The notes under the pieces: generated by a model
The model's input: only the letters and a program-made list of their open reading frames with translations
What the model was told of the DNA's origin: nothing
The model's database searches: none
Translations under genes and position numbers: made by a program
In this document: piece after piece, positions 51,961-60,402 of the stretch
How positions within the stretch are numbered: the stretch's first letter is position 1
Layout: every line of letters starts with the position of its first letter
From: an uncultured Cytophagales bacterium
GTDB taxonomy: Bacteria; Bacteroidota; Bacteroidia; Cytophagales; Cyclobacteriaceae
Assembly: GCA_913057175.1 (NCBI GenBank)
Contig: CAJXNP010000003.1
Span: 186,001-250,000, forward strand
DNA: 64,000 nucleotides
Direction: 5' to 3'

Positions 51961-53316
51961 TTAATTATCCTTCACCCAGCTCACTGGAAAAGCTGCATAT
52001 TTTATCGTTTTATTTCGTCCGTCCTGTCGATCTTTTTGATGATAACTGTACACAATGTGTATTCGTCTGTTATCTCCCTGGATAATAGCCGGATAATGGA
52101 AGGAAGTAGCATTTTCTTCGCGTGGGTCGTGCTCGATTTTTTTCTTCCATTTCCAGGACAAGCCTTCATCATTTGAAATCGCAATGGTAAGATCGTGTCG
52201 TCCATCTTCCGTGTCATTGTACACCATTGCCCATTCACCGGATTCCAACGTCACCATATCAAATCCTGCTCCCGGGTTAGGTATTTCAGTATCTTTTGCA
52301 ATGGTCCAGGTGTATCCTCCGTCATTGGAATTAGTTACCTGCATTCTCTGTGGTGGCGGGCCATTGTCACGCAGATATGCTGTCAAACTCCCATCTTTTG
52401 AAATGCCTATTGTCGGTTGAATGCCAATGCCTCCCATCACCGGATTGCTGTACTGCCACGTCTTACCGAGGTCATCTGTTAAGGCAAACAATGAGCAATC
52501 GAGTCCATCAGAATATAAAGGTACAATCACCCTGTCGCTTATGATAATGGGTTTATTTTTGGTTTGCCAACCGATTCGTCTGGAAAGAGGATACCCAAGT
52601 GTTGCGGAATGTTCTTCATCGCCATCTTTAATTCGCCCGCTTCGCATCATGTTGGCACCACTTGCCAGACTGTCAATTCTTTTCCTGTAGGCTTTCCACC
52701 TCTTTTGCAATTGATCTTTTTGCTCACCAGTGATTTTTGTCATGAGCTCCTGGTTTAGGTAGGTTTCATATTCATCCAATTGTTTCTTTGAAGCTTCGAC
52801 AAACCGATCTCCAGGTTGTATGCCGCGCTCTGTCTTGTCTCCTGGCTTCACCAAAATGATATCCTGCCATGACCAAATGGGTGCTCCCGGCTCTTCATAA
52901 TCATCACTGATCCGATATTTTGGAATGGAAGTTTCCCATTGATTGGCAATAACAGGGTACCACATCAACCATAGCCTTTCTTTTGTATCCATAAAAAGTA
53001 TAGGGTTAATATCCGGGAAACCAGGAGTATCCGCCATTATAAACGGATCCGACCATGCCGTATCTCCTTTTTGCAACCTTGATCCCATGATCCTCACGTC
53101 ATCTGCCCAACGTTCTCCGGACCCCTGGAACCAAGCAGACAACAGGTCCCCGTTAGGTAATTCTACGATTGTCGGACCATGTGCATGCTCATGCTGCAAG
53201 GGAAATATAATTTGTTCAGAGACGGTTTTTTTTAATTTGTCCTCATTCTGTTTCATGCCACACCCCAGCATAAGGAGTATGATAACCCAGTATGATTGCT
53301 TCATTGATAGTTTCAT
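51961..53316 (-). CDS. Sialidase-like propeller lipoprotein 2 (BNR_2 type)
   Basis: About 451 residues from ATG 53316 (an alternative ATG lies at 53304; the open frame reaches 53361). Lipobox LMLGC. Propeller of the exo-alpha-sialidase superfamily, BNR_2-like: HAHGPTIVELPNGDLLSAWF, SGERWADDVRIMGSRL, TDDLGKTW, NSNDGGYTW and SNDEGLSW (Asp boxes). A charged helical insertion (~residues 155-215, EASKKQLDEYETYLNQ onward) interrupts the fold, which is unusual. Not closely similar to the propeller at 26870-28021. Active-site Arg triad not assigned, so true sialidase activity is unproven. Confidence 0.8.
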   Translation of the reverse strand: MKLSMKQSYWVIILLMLGCGMKQNEDKLKKTVSEQIIFPLQHEHAHGPTIVELPNGDLLSAWFQGSGERWADDVRIMGSRLQKGDTAWSDPFIMADTPGFPDINPILFMDTKERLWLMWYPVIANQWETSIPKYRISDDYEEPGAPIWSWQDIILVKPGDKTERGIQPGDRFVEASKKQLDEYETYLNQELMTKITGEQKDQLQKRWKAYRKRIDSLASGANMMRSGRIKDGDEEHSATLGYPLSRRIGWQTKNKPIIISDRVIVPLYSDGLDCSLFALTDDLGKTWQYSNPVMGGIGIQPTIGISKDGSLTAYLRDNGPPPQRMQVTNSNDGGYTWTIAKDTEIPNPGAGFDMVTLESGEWAMVYNDTEDGRHDLTIAISNDEGLSWKWKKKIEHDPREENATSFHYPAIIQGDNRRIHIVYSYHQKDRQDGRNKTIKYAAFPVSWVKDN

Positions 53317-53408
53317 TAGTTTATTTTTCTTTTTTCTAAAGCCAGAAAGTCGCGGTATCAATTGGGATTTGAATCAATAAAATTGATCGTAGAGTTTATT
53401 GGTTAATA

Positions 53409-54410
53409 TCAGAGCTCAGCTGCTTCAAAACGCTTCATTATTTCCTTCCAATCAGTAAATATGACACCTTCCTTTTCAAAGAACTTTATCATTTCAGGGT
53501 CGGAAAACATTTGAGCTTCCCATATACGCTGCTGCCAGGATCCCGTAATGGTTTTCAAATGTTCCGTCTCAACTGATGGATGAAAAATAATCTCTGTGAT
53601 TCCAGCCGGCAATGAACTTACAAGGCCTTGGAAAGCCTTTATTTTTTCCTCATAGGTTTCAGCATTAGGGGCGCTGGTAAAAAAATCTATTTTTGGCAGT
53701 GAATACGATTCCATAAATTCAATCAGTTCATCCGTAATTGGATATCCCTGACCTTTATAATATTCGACTACTTCCTGGTTTGACATATCAATCGCGTTGG
53801 CCGGTATGCTGTATTCCATTGCTATTTGCAGATAAGCTTTTGCAAATTCAGGATGCCCATATAAGGTGCCCATATGTGTGTCTATATGGCCTGGACGGTA
53901 CCCCAGGGCAAGGGATTTCTCTATCTGAGCCCTCACTTCTTTGGCAACTTCTTCTACCGTGGCATGCTGCACTACCTCTTCTACACTTCGCCACATCATC
54001 CCCTCCTCATCAATTAAGCCTGGCACTTCATCAACAGGTGTAACGGATGGCCAACGATATGTTTTCCACTCACTTGTCAAAGCAAGGTGTAGTCCTATGT
54101 CCATATCAGGATGCTCTTTCGCCCATTCTATCATGTCTTCAAAATAGGGACATGGAGGCATCGCAGCAGCTGATTGAATATGTCCATCCAACAAATCTCT
54201 TTTAGTAGCAATGTTAGCTTCTTCACACATACCAGCATCGTCCGCGTGGAGCATGATTACTTTTTTCCCGGCCGGATATCCAAGTCTTTCTGCCCAATTT
54301 GACCACTCTTTAACTGACGTTTGGTTTTCGTCAGACTTTTTTTTCTGATCGCAGGCAAGAAAAAACAGAATGGAAAAGATAAGAACAGGTAAAGTTTTAA
54401 TATACTTCAT
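53409..54410 (-). CDS. ChbG/HpnK (YdjC)-family carbohydrate deacetylase, lipoprotein
   Basis: 333 residues; lipobox FFLAC with Cys20. YdjC-fold motifs: MLHADDAGM (Asp57/Asp58), DIGLHLALTSEWK, HIDTHMGTLYGHP and IIFHPS, which together supply the metal His/Asp ligands. The family removes N-acetyl groups from chito-oligosaccharides or related sugars. Export as a lipoprotein is notable, since E. coli ChbG is cytoplasmic. It implies deacetylation of an oligosaccharide outside the cytoplasm, which could feed the GSD-type GH2 glucosaminidase at 34818-37499. Confidence 0.9.
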   Translation of the reverse strand: MKYIKTLPVLIFSILFFLACDQKKKSDENQTSVKEWSNWAERLGYPAGKKVIMLHADDAGMCEEANIATKRDLLDGHIQSAAAMPPCPYFEDMIEWAKEHPDMDIGLHLALTSEWKTYRWPSVTPVDEVPGLIDEEGMMWRSVEEVVQHATVEEVAKEVRAQIEKSLALGYRPGHIDTHMGTLYGHPEFAKAYLQIAMEYSIPANAIDMSNQEVVEYYKGQGYPITDELIEFMESYSLPKIDFFTSAPNAETYEEKIKAFQGLVSSLPAGITEIIFHPSVETEHLKTITGSWQQRIWEAQMFSDPEMIKFFEKEGVIFTDWKEIMKRFEAAEL

Positions 54411-54469
54411 AGCATTTTTTAATTAATACTGAAGAATCTTAAAATGTTCCTATATAATAACTGGATTTT

Positions 54470-56266
54470 TTATAGCGCCAATGACTTGTCAATAACAAAT
54501 TCATCTGAGATCTCGCCGAGACCGTTGTAAGATCTGTAAACCAATTTATGTCCATCAATAGACATATGTTGATAAAACTGTCCGTCCTTGTACCTCACTT
54601 CTGCATAGGGTTCCTGTCCGATATCATCATGATTCCCATTGATACCGATCGAAGTGGCATATACCGTTCCTTTCTGGAAACTGTTTACCACATTCCCATC
54701 AAACATGGGTTTTGACCTCATATAATAATGAACGTGTCCCGCCATGACCATATCCACATGATAACGATCAAAAATAGTACACCAGGCGTTCTGAATATCC
54801 GGATAAGGTTCTTCGAAATTATAAGGAGGAAAATGGAACATGGCAAATTTCCAGACCGCATCTGAATTTCTGAGTTTTTCTTCGATCCATTCTGATTGTT
54901 CTTCTATCGGATGTGTTGAATCGATCATAAGAAAAAGGGCATTTCCATATGTAAAAGCATATGTGCTTTCAGGGTGAACATGGGTCGGAGCATCTTTTGG
55001 GAAGTCAAACATTTCGTAATACATCCATGCTCCCAGACCATCCTGTCTGTCGTGGTTCCCTGGTACAGGCATCAACGGTTTCCTGGCAAATACTTCTCCT
55101 GAAAAACCGAACAGATCATCCCATTCATTCCTGTATAACCCCGTAGTTACCAGATCTCCCGCAATAGAATAAAAAGCCACTTCAGGATGCTTTTGATCAG
55201 CCACTTGCAATAAGTCTCCCCATAACTTTGAATGATGCGTGTCTCCAAACCAGATAAATGAAAACTGATCCTGATTCTCAGCCTGTGTTGTGAAGGTCAT
55301 CACGTCAGACCAATGGATATTTTCGTTTGAGCCAACGGTGTATTCATAAGTTGTTCCTGCATCTAAACCTGTCAGACCAGAAGTAAATCGATGTACATAC
55401 CTGTCGTTGTATAACATACGATCTTCCATTACAAATTTATCGGCAGAAGCAGTCAATGTATCTGTATCATTTTTCTTCCAATATTTTACCTCAGCGTTGC
55501 TGACGGAAGTACTTGTCCTCCACTGAATAGATTGCGTGTTTTTGGGATCATCACTCCATGTAAGCAAGATCTGATCCGGCTGGTCGACGGATGGGAACAA
55601 AGTCTCCCGAAAAGCTCCTTTTACATGCGCCTCACGGGCCCTTCCTCTTACAGTTGTAAACAAGGACTGACCTTCCAGTTCAGCAGGTAAATTCCGGATA
55701 ACCAGACCCGACCAGTCATGGTAGGTGAAAGCGCCTTCTTTCAACGTCATGATAGGATACTGTTCAGGATAATGATCAGAAATCACCAATTTGTCATTTG
55801 GTTCCTGTGGACCTACACAAATAAAATAAACAGGGCGATGCATATCGAATCCATTGATCCCAAGATTGATCCAACCTGTATCAAAATCCTTCTGCCAAAC
55901 TTCATATTCATACACCTCATTTTGTACAACATTATTGGTTTTCACAAAACCAGCCTCCTGCATCCAGAAAGGAATATTTTTTTGGCCAACATGCCGCATT
56001 AGCGAAACTGTAACCGGTACATTTACCTTGAAATACTGGTATTGTGTGGCCAACACATGTTTTTCTTCATTGGATAAAAAATCCATTATAAAGTCATCGT
56101 CAACCGTCTGATATTTATCTGACGGCACCTCTTGATACAACCTTGTAATAACATCATCCATAACTTCCTTGACCGAACGCCGGGTATCAGGATGACTTTT
56201 AACACCACAAGAAAAGCTTACAGAAATAAGCAAAAGAACAGTAGGTATGCTTATTAATTTTGACAT
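54470..56266 (-). CDS. Purple-acid-phosphatase-like metallophosphoesterase 2, with extra N-terminal domain
   Basis: 598 residues; lipobox SFSC with Cys20. A ~190-residue N-terminal region precedes the usual fibronectin-like domain (ILLTWSDDPKNTQSIQWRT ... YEYTVGSNENIHWSD) and has no recognised family; similar segments may serve for surface binding. Catalytic core motifs: WFGDTHHS, IAGDLVTTG, VPGNHDRQ, FHFPPY and AGHVHYYMRS. Starts 1 bp after the GDPD gene stop, so tightly coupled to it. Probably removes phosphate from a sugar or alditol phosphate. Confidence 0.9.
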   Translation of the reverse strand: MSKLISIPTVLLLISVSFSCGVKSHPDTRRSVKEVMDDVITRLYQEVPSDKYQTVDDDFIMDFLSNEEKHVLATQYQYFKVNVPVTVSLMRHVGQKNIPFWMQEAGFVKTNNVVQNEVYEYEVWQKDFDTGWINLGINGFDMHRPVYFICVGPQEPNDKLVISDHYPEQYPIMTLKEGAFTYHDWSGLVIRNLPAELEGQSLFTTVRGRAREAHVKGAFRETLFPSVDQPDQILLTWSDDPKNTQSIQWRTSTSVSNAEVKYWKKNDTDTLTASADKFVMEDRMLYNDRYVHRFTSGLTGLDAGTTYEYTVGSNENIHWSDVMTFTTQAENQDQFSFIWFGDTHHSKLWGDLLQVADQKHPEVAFYSIAGDLVTTGLYRNEWDDLFGFSGEVFARKPLMPVPGNHDRQDGLGAWMYYEMFDFPKDAPTHVHPESTYAFTYGNALFLMIDSTHPIEEQSEWIEEKLRNSDAVWKFAMFHFPPYNFEEPYPDIQNAWCTIFDRYHVDMVMAGHVHYYMRSKPMFDGNVVNSFQKGTVYATSIGINGNHDDIGQEPYAEVRYKDGQFYQHMSIDGHKLVYRSYNGLGEISDEFVIDKSLAL

Positions 56267-56267
56267 A

Positions 56268-57119
56268 TCAGAGATGTAGTTTTCGTTTTTTCAATGCTCT
56301 TAACAATATTTCAGGCTGATCCGTCTGGATGATGTTTGCGCCGTTTCTTAACAAATCATTAAGCGCTTTCTTTTCATCGCCCGCATCCAGCAACTCATCA
56401 TACTTCCCCAACGCATTGATCCACACCCTGCCATGATTGGATTTAATGAGCGCAGAAACTTCTTGTGTATAAAATGAAAAATCTATGTGAATAACTTCCG
56501 GGTGAAACCGGACTATTGCCGAGTCAGCCATTTCGTATGAATATGCACGCGGCATGAGCATAAAATCAGGGTCAACATCTATTATATGTTGCAGCCCTTC
56601 ATAATCGCTATCAAACCAAAAAACATGGTCTTCGCATTCCAGTTTTTTGATGACATGAATGATCGGATCCAACTGATCCGTTTTAATATCAATATCCACC
56701 AACACCTTCCCTTTGACCAATTTTAAAACTTCTTCAAAAGTGGGAATTTTCTCATCCGTAATATTCCCATTGTGGAGCAACCTGAATTTTCTTATTTCAC
56801 TCAAAGTATAATCGGATGGTTTGCCGGAGCCGTTGGTGGTCCGGTCAATGGTGCGGTCATGCATCAAAACGGGAACCCCATCTTTAGTAACTTTTACATC
56901 CAGTTCTACAATATCCACTCCCATGTCAATCGCATCCTGAATGGCCGGAAGCGAGTTTTCAGGGTAGTGATTGTGAGCAGCCCTGTGGGCAGCAACTAAT
57001 ACATATTTTGAATTTGCATCCAAAAACTGATTCCTGATTTCATCTACAGGATGCTGCGCACATACTACCGACGAATGGATTAGTAAGAATACAACCCAAA
57101 AAAATCTAATCTTTACCAT
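56268..57119 (-). CDS. Glycerophosphodiester phosphodiesterase (GDPD), exported
   Basis: 283 residues with a signal peptide (FFWVVFLLIHSSVVCA). GDPD motifs in order: AAHRAAHNHYPENS (His45, Arg46, Glu54), DIVELDVKVTKDGVPVLMHD (Glu72, Asp74, His87), RTTNGSG and GKVLVDIDIK. These Ca/Mg enzymes split glycerol-phosphate diesters such as deacylated phospholipid head groups, teichoic-type polymers or glycerophosphoglycans. Sandwiched between two phosphomonoesterase-like genes (1 and 23 bp gaps), it suggests stepwise removal: diester to monoester to free alcohol. Confidence 0.95.
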   Translation of the reverse strand: MVKIRFFWVVFLLIHSSVVCAQHPVDEIRNQFLDANSKYVLVAAHRAAHNHYPENSLPAIQDAIDMGVDIVELDVKVTKDGVPVLMHDRTIDRTTNGSGKPSDYTLSEIRKFRLLHNGNITDEKIPTFEEVLKLVKGKVLVDIDIKTDQLDPIIHVIKKLECEDHVFWFDSDYEGLQHIIDVDPDFMLMPRAYSYEMADSAIVRFHPEVIHIDFSFYTQEVSALIKSNHGRVWINALGKYDELLDAGDEKKALNDLLRNGANIIQTDQPEILLRALKKRKLHL

Positions 57120-57142
57120 CTTTTTCTTCAGATGAAAATTAT

Positions 57143-58498
57143 TTAATCTGTTTTGTGTCGCTCAGGAAAGTCCGGGATTTTATTGACAAGTTGATTGGGG
57201 TCTCCATTGTCACTTTTTATCAAATCAAAAGCATCATACAACTCACCGGTAGCGGTATAAGCGCCATATGATAAGGTATTTCCTTCGATAGAAATAATTT
57301 GATAAAGTTGAGTGTTCCCTGCCTTTCGGTCCATCCATGGGTCATGAGAATGGTCATACATTTTTGGGCCGCTGACTGAAACAACATACATTGTTCCGGA
57401 ACTTTTGTCTTTCACCTGGTACCCGGTAGGCACGTTGTTAACCATTCCTCGACCGTAGGCATGGTCATGGCCTTGCAATATGATATCTACCTTGTGCTTA
57501 TCGAAAATGGGCTTAAACATCTCCCTGAACTCTACATTATCCCGGTTTGGTTTCGTTGAAAATATAGGATAGTGAAAGGTGATGGCGGTCCATTTTCGCG
57601 GATCATGCGTCAATATCGAATCCAACCAATCCCTTTGGGCAATTTTGTATTCCTCCGATTCATCGATTTGTTCAGCATCCAGGGATACCACTTTAAAGTT
57701 AGGATAATTTACCTGGTAGCATTGTTCCTCCAGTCCTTTTGGCCCGTTGGCGGGAAGGTTGAATTGCTTTTTCCATTGAGGGGAAAACACCATATTTTTG
57801 TATTCGTGGTTTCCTGGAGTCATGACTGCCGGAACCATGGCATGGATAAAAGACCCTGCATAAAACCATTCACCCCATTCTACATCCCTGTCAAAACGGT
57901 TGATCAAATCACCGGCGTGAAGCATAAAGTCAACCTCTGGCTTAGAGCCATACGCCTGTCGGATCACCCTTGACCACATAGACTTCACACTATTCTGTGC
58001 ATCTCCAAAATAGACAAATGAAATTTTCTTGTCCGGTTCAGGCATTTGTATCTGAAACCACTCACTCCACCCAGACTCTGATCCTACCCGATACACATAT
58101 TTTTTCCCCGGTTCCAATTGATCTATGATAGCGGAATGATAGGTTGCAGAAACTTCTGGATCATTTTCCGGTTTGTAGATGAGCATTTCCCTTTTTCCGG
58201 GTATATCTCTTGTTTGATCAATAAATTCGGGGCCATGCGTTGCCTCGGCTACCTGAACAATTGACTCAACGACGGAAGTATCCGTCCGCCAGTTAACCGC
58301 CACAGAGTGTGTCGGATCATTTGTCAGGTTAAGAATAATTCGGTCAGGTGAGGTCGTCGGAAAGAGAAAATTGTTTGGTAAACCAGTAGATCCTGGCGTG
58401 TATACAATTATATTTTGGTCGGCAGGTTTAATGTTTCGACAACCTAAAATCCCAACAAGCAATACCCCTACTATAAATAATGTATTTCTAATCATCAA
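57143..58498 (-). CDS. Purple-acid-phosphatase-like metallophosphoesterase 3
   Basis: 451 residues; lipobox GILGC with Cys20. N-terminal fibronectin-like domain (IILNLTNDPTHSVAVNWRT ... YRVGSESGWSEWFQI), then a calcineurin core: YFGDAQNS, HAGDLINR, TPGNHEY, TFHYPIF and QGHDHAYGRG. Same length and layout as 25304-26659, clearly a paralog. First gene after susD, separated by a strong hairpin, so it is probably expressed at lower level than susCD. Confidence 0.92.
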   Translation of the reverse strand: MMIRNTLFIVGVLLVGILGCRNIKPADQNIIVYTPGSTGLPNNFLFPTTSPDRIILNLTNDPTHSVAVNWRTDTSVVESIVQVAEATHGPEFIDQTRDIPGKREMLIYKPENDPEVSATYHSAIIDQLEPGKKYVYRVGSESGWSEWFQIQMPEPDKKISFVYFGDAQNSVKSMWSRVIRQAYGSKPEVDFMLHAGDLINRFDRDVEWGEWFYAGSFIHAMVPAVMTPGNHEYKNMVFSPQWKKQFNLPANGPKGLEEQCYQVNYPNFKVVSLDAEQIDESEEYKIAQRDWLDSILTHDPRKWTAITFHYPIFSTKPNRDNVEFREMFKPIFDKHKVDIILQGHDHAYGRGMVNNVPTGYQVKDKSSGTMYVVSVSGPKMYDHSHDPWMDRKAGNTQLYQIISIEGNTLSYGAYTATGELYDAFDLIKSDNGDPNQLVNKIPDFPERHKTD

Positions 58499-58636
58499 AA
58501 TTAATTTTTAAAGTCAAAATCCAGGTTATAACAAATATGGCGGTAGTTGGAATGAATATCTTCTAAATTCAAGTGAAACAATTATCAAGTGGTTTTTCAA
58601 AGCAATAAATTATCTATACACTTACAAATAGTGTAT

Positions 58637-58665
58637 AAAGCCATCCCGAAAATCGGGATGGCTTT
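58637..58665 (-). terminator. Strong hairpin between susD and the phosphatase genes
   Basis: A perfect 13-bp stem AAAGCCATCCCGA / TCGGGATGGCTTT with a 3-nt loop. It lies 40-70 bp after the susD stop in transcription order. T-runs are short on both sides. A typical position for an attenuator that lets susCD be expressed more than downstream genes. Confidence 0.75.
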
Positions 58666-58704
58666 TATTATCAATTAACCCCAATTAATACCAAATTGGA
58701 TATC

Positions 58705-60378
58705 TTACCATGGGTTTCCTGTTCCTTGAAGTAACCAAGGTTTAGAATACGGGCTATCTTTTCCTAGTTGGCCGGAATAATCCGTTGTTTCCAGGTTATC
58801 AATAGCGCTATTCACATTGTCTGTATTATTATTGAGTTCATCACCACCATAACCAAACCTAACGGCAGGTACCGGTTGAGGTGCACCATTGCCAACACTT
58901 AATACAGGAAATCCTGTTCTCTTATAATCATTCCACGCTTCAGTTGCCGAAGTGAAACTAGCTACCCATTTCTGAGTAATAATTTGTTCAACGGTTCCGT
59001 CAAAAGCAACCTGTGCTACAAAATCAGCATACTGATCAGCCACTCCCCAAACCTCAAGGGAACTTCCAATTCCAGCATTGTAGTGTTCTTCAGCATCTCC
59101 AACATTCCAACCTTGTAATGCCATCTCCGCCAGTGTAAAATGCATTTCAGCCGCAGATAATAACCTTGACTGAAGTAAATCTCCCGGCAATGCATGACCA
59201 TCCATAAAGGTTGAGGTCATCATCGAAACATGGACATTATGCCTACCCTGACCCGGGCTTGGGTTTCCATTGTAGCTTTGAATTTCTGATATTAAAATAC
59301 CAGGTTCCACTCCAACATATTCACTATCGATAAATGTGACATCATTAGGATTGTATTTTCTTGTGAAAGTAGCTGAACTACCCTGATAATCTATCCAATC
59401 CGGCCAGATTGCACTTTCAACGCCATCGATATACATTACATCCTCAAAACCACTGATATTTGTATCCTGTACCCATCGAACCTGTACCGGATCAAACCAC
59501 ACAGATAATCTTGGATCATTTGATGCAGTAAGCTGATCAATGAATGTTTTACATGATTGATATCTTGTAGAGCTTTGCTCATTATCATATATAAGCGGCC
59601 ACTGATCATCAGCCCCACCGGTATAATCCATTGTGGCATCCTCACTGGTCCTTGAAATATACTTACCACTTGCCACGATGGCCTCTACAGCAGATTTAGC
59701 CTCAGAAGCTTTTTTCTCAGATAATCGTACCCAATATCTGATTAACAGAGAATTTGCAAATCTTTCCCATGCCTCCATATCACCAGCGTAATACAAATCT
59801 GCATTTTCATCAACAAAAGTATCATCTCCGGTAGCAAACAGTGCAGATGCCGCCTCTAAGTCTGCGATGACACCCATGTATATCGATTCCTGTGAATCAA
59901 ATGCCGGATATTGAAACTCAAGTTCTCCTTCTGCTCCTTTTAAGGCAGTTGAATAAGGAGCATCTCCCCAATAATCAGCAATTTGACCAAATAAAAACGC
60001 ACGCATTACCAGGCCAACGCCTTCGTGAAAAGCAAACCCGTTTTCTCTTGATACTTCTATCAACAATTGATTCGTTCTCAGATTGTCATAATAAGAAGTC
60101 CAATCAGAACCATCCCATTCGAAATAGTTAATACTTCCTCCCCAACCAGAAGCCTGCAATTGTTGCATGGCTCCGGCCATATTTATTAATCCGAGATTAA
60201 GATATGAAGATGCAGTAGGACCCAAGACCGAAGGCATTAATAAATTAGCATTGCCATCAGCCGGATTTACCGCATTCGGATTCTCATTCAATTCTGTCAA
60301 CTTATCATCACAGGCATTCATGACCAGCAATGTCATAGCCAGGATTAATATTCCTTTTATTTTTTTTATCTTTTTCAT
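58705..60378 (-). CDS. SusD/RagB-like glycan-binding outer-membrane lipoprotein (SusD-like_2 type)
   Basis: 557 residues; lipobox MNACDD with Cys23. Begins KLTELNENPNAVNPADGNAN, the standard SusD-like_2 opening, then LMPSVLGPTASSYLNLGLIN and FLFGQIADYWGDAPYSTAL in the TPR-like part, with a C-terminal region rich in aromatic and Asn/Gly segments (WNDYKRTGFPVL). Binds the oligosaccharide at the cell surface as the lid of SusC. Follows susC by 24 bp. The SusD-like_2 group is often found with peptides or glycoconjugates as well as plain glycans, so cargo is open. Confidence 0.95.
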   Translation of the reverse strand: MKKIKKIKGILILAMTLLVMNACDDKLTELNENPNAVNPADGNANLLMPSVLGPTASSYLNLGLINMAGAMQQLQASGWGGSINYFEWDGSDWTSYYDNLRTNQLLIEVSRENGFAFHEGVGLVMRAFLFGQIADYWGDAPYSTALKGAEGELEFQYPAFDSQESIYMGVIADLEAASALFATGDDTFVDENADLYYAGDMEAWERFANSLLIRYWVRLSEKKASEAKSAVEAIVASGKYISRTSEDATMDYTGGADDQWPLIYDNEQSSTRYQSCKTFIDQLTASNDPRLSVWFDPVQVRWVQDTNISGFEDVMYIDGVESAIWPDWIDYQGSSATFTRKYNPNDVTFIDSEYVGVEPGILISEIQSYNGNPSPGQGRHNVHVSMMTSTFMDGHALPGDLLQSRLLSAAEMHFTLAEMALQGWNVGDAEEHYNAGIGSSLEVWGVADQYADFVAQVAFDGTVEQIITQKWVASFTSATEAWNDYKRTGFPVLSVGNGAPQPVPAVRFGYGGDELNNNTDNVNSAIDNLETTDYSGQLGKDSPYSKPWLLQGTGNPW

Positions 60379-60402
60379 TTCTAATGCAATTAAATATTCA
60401 AA

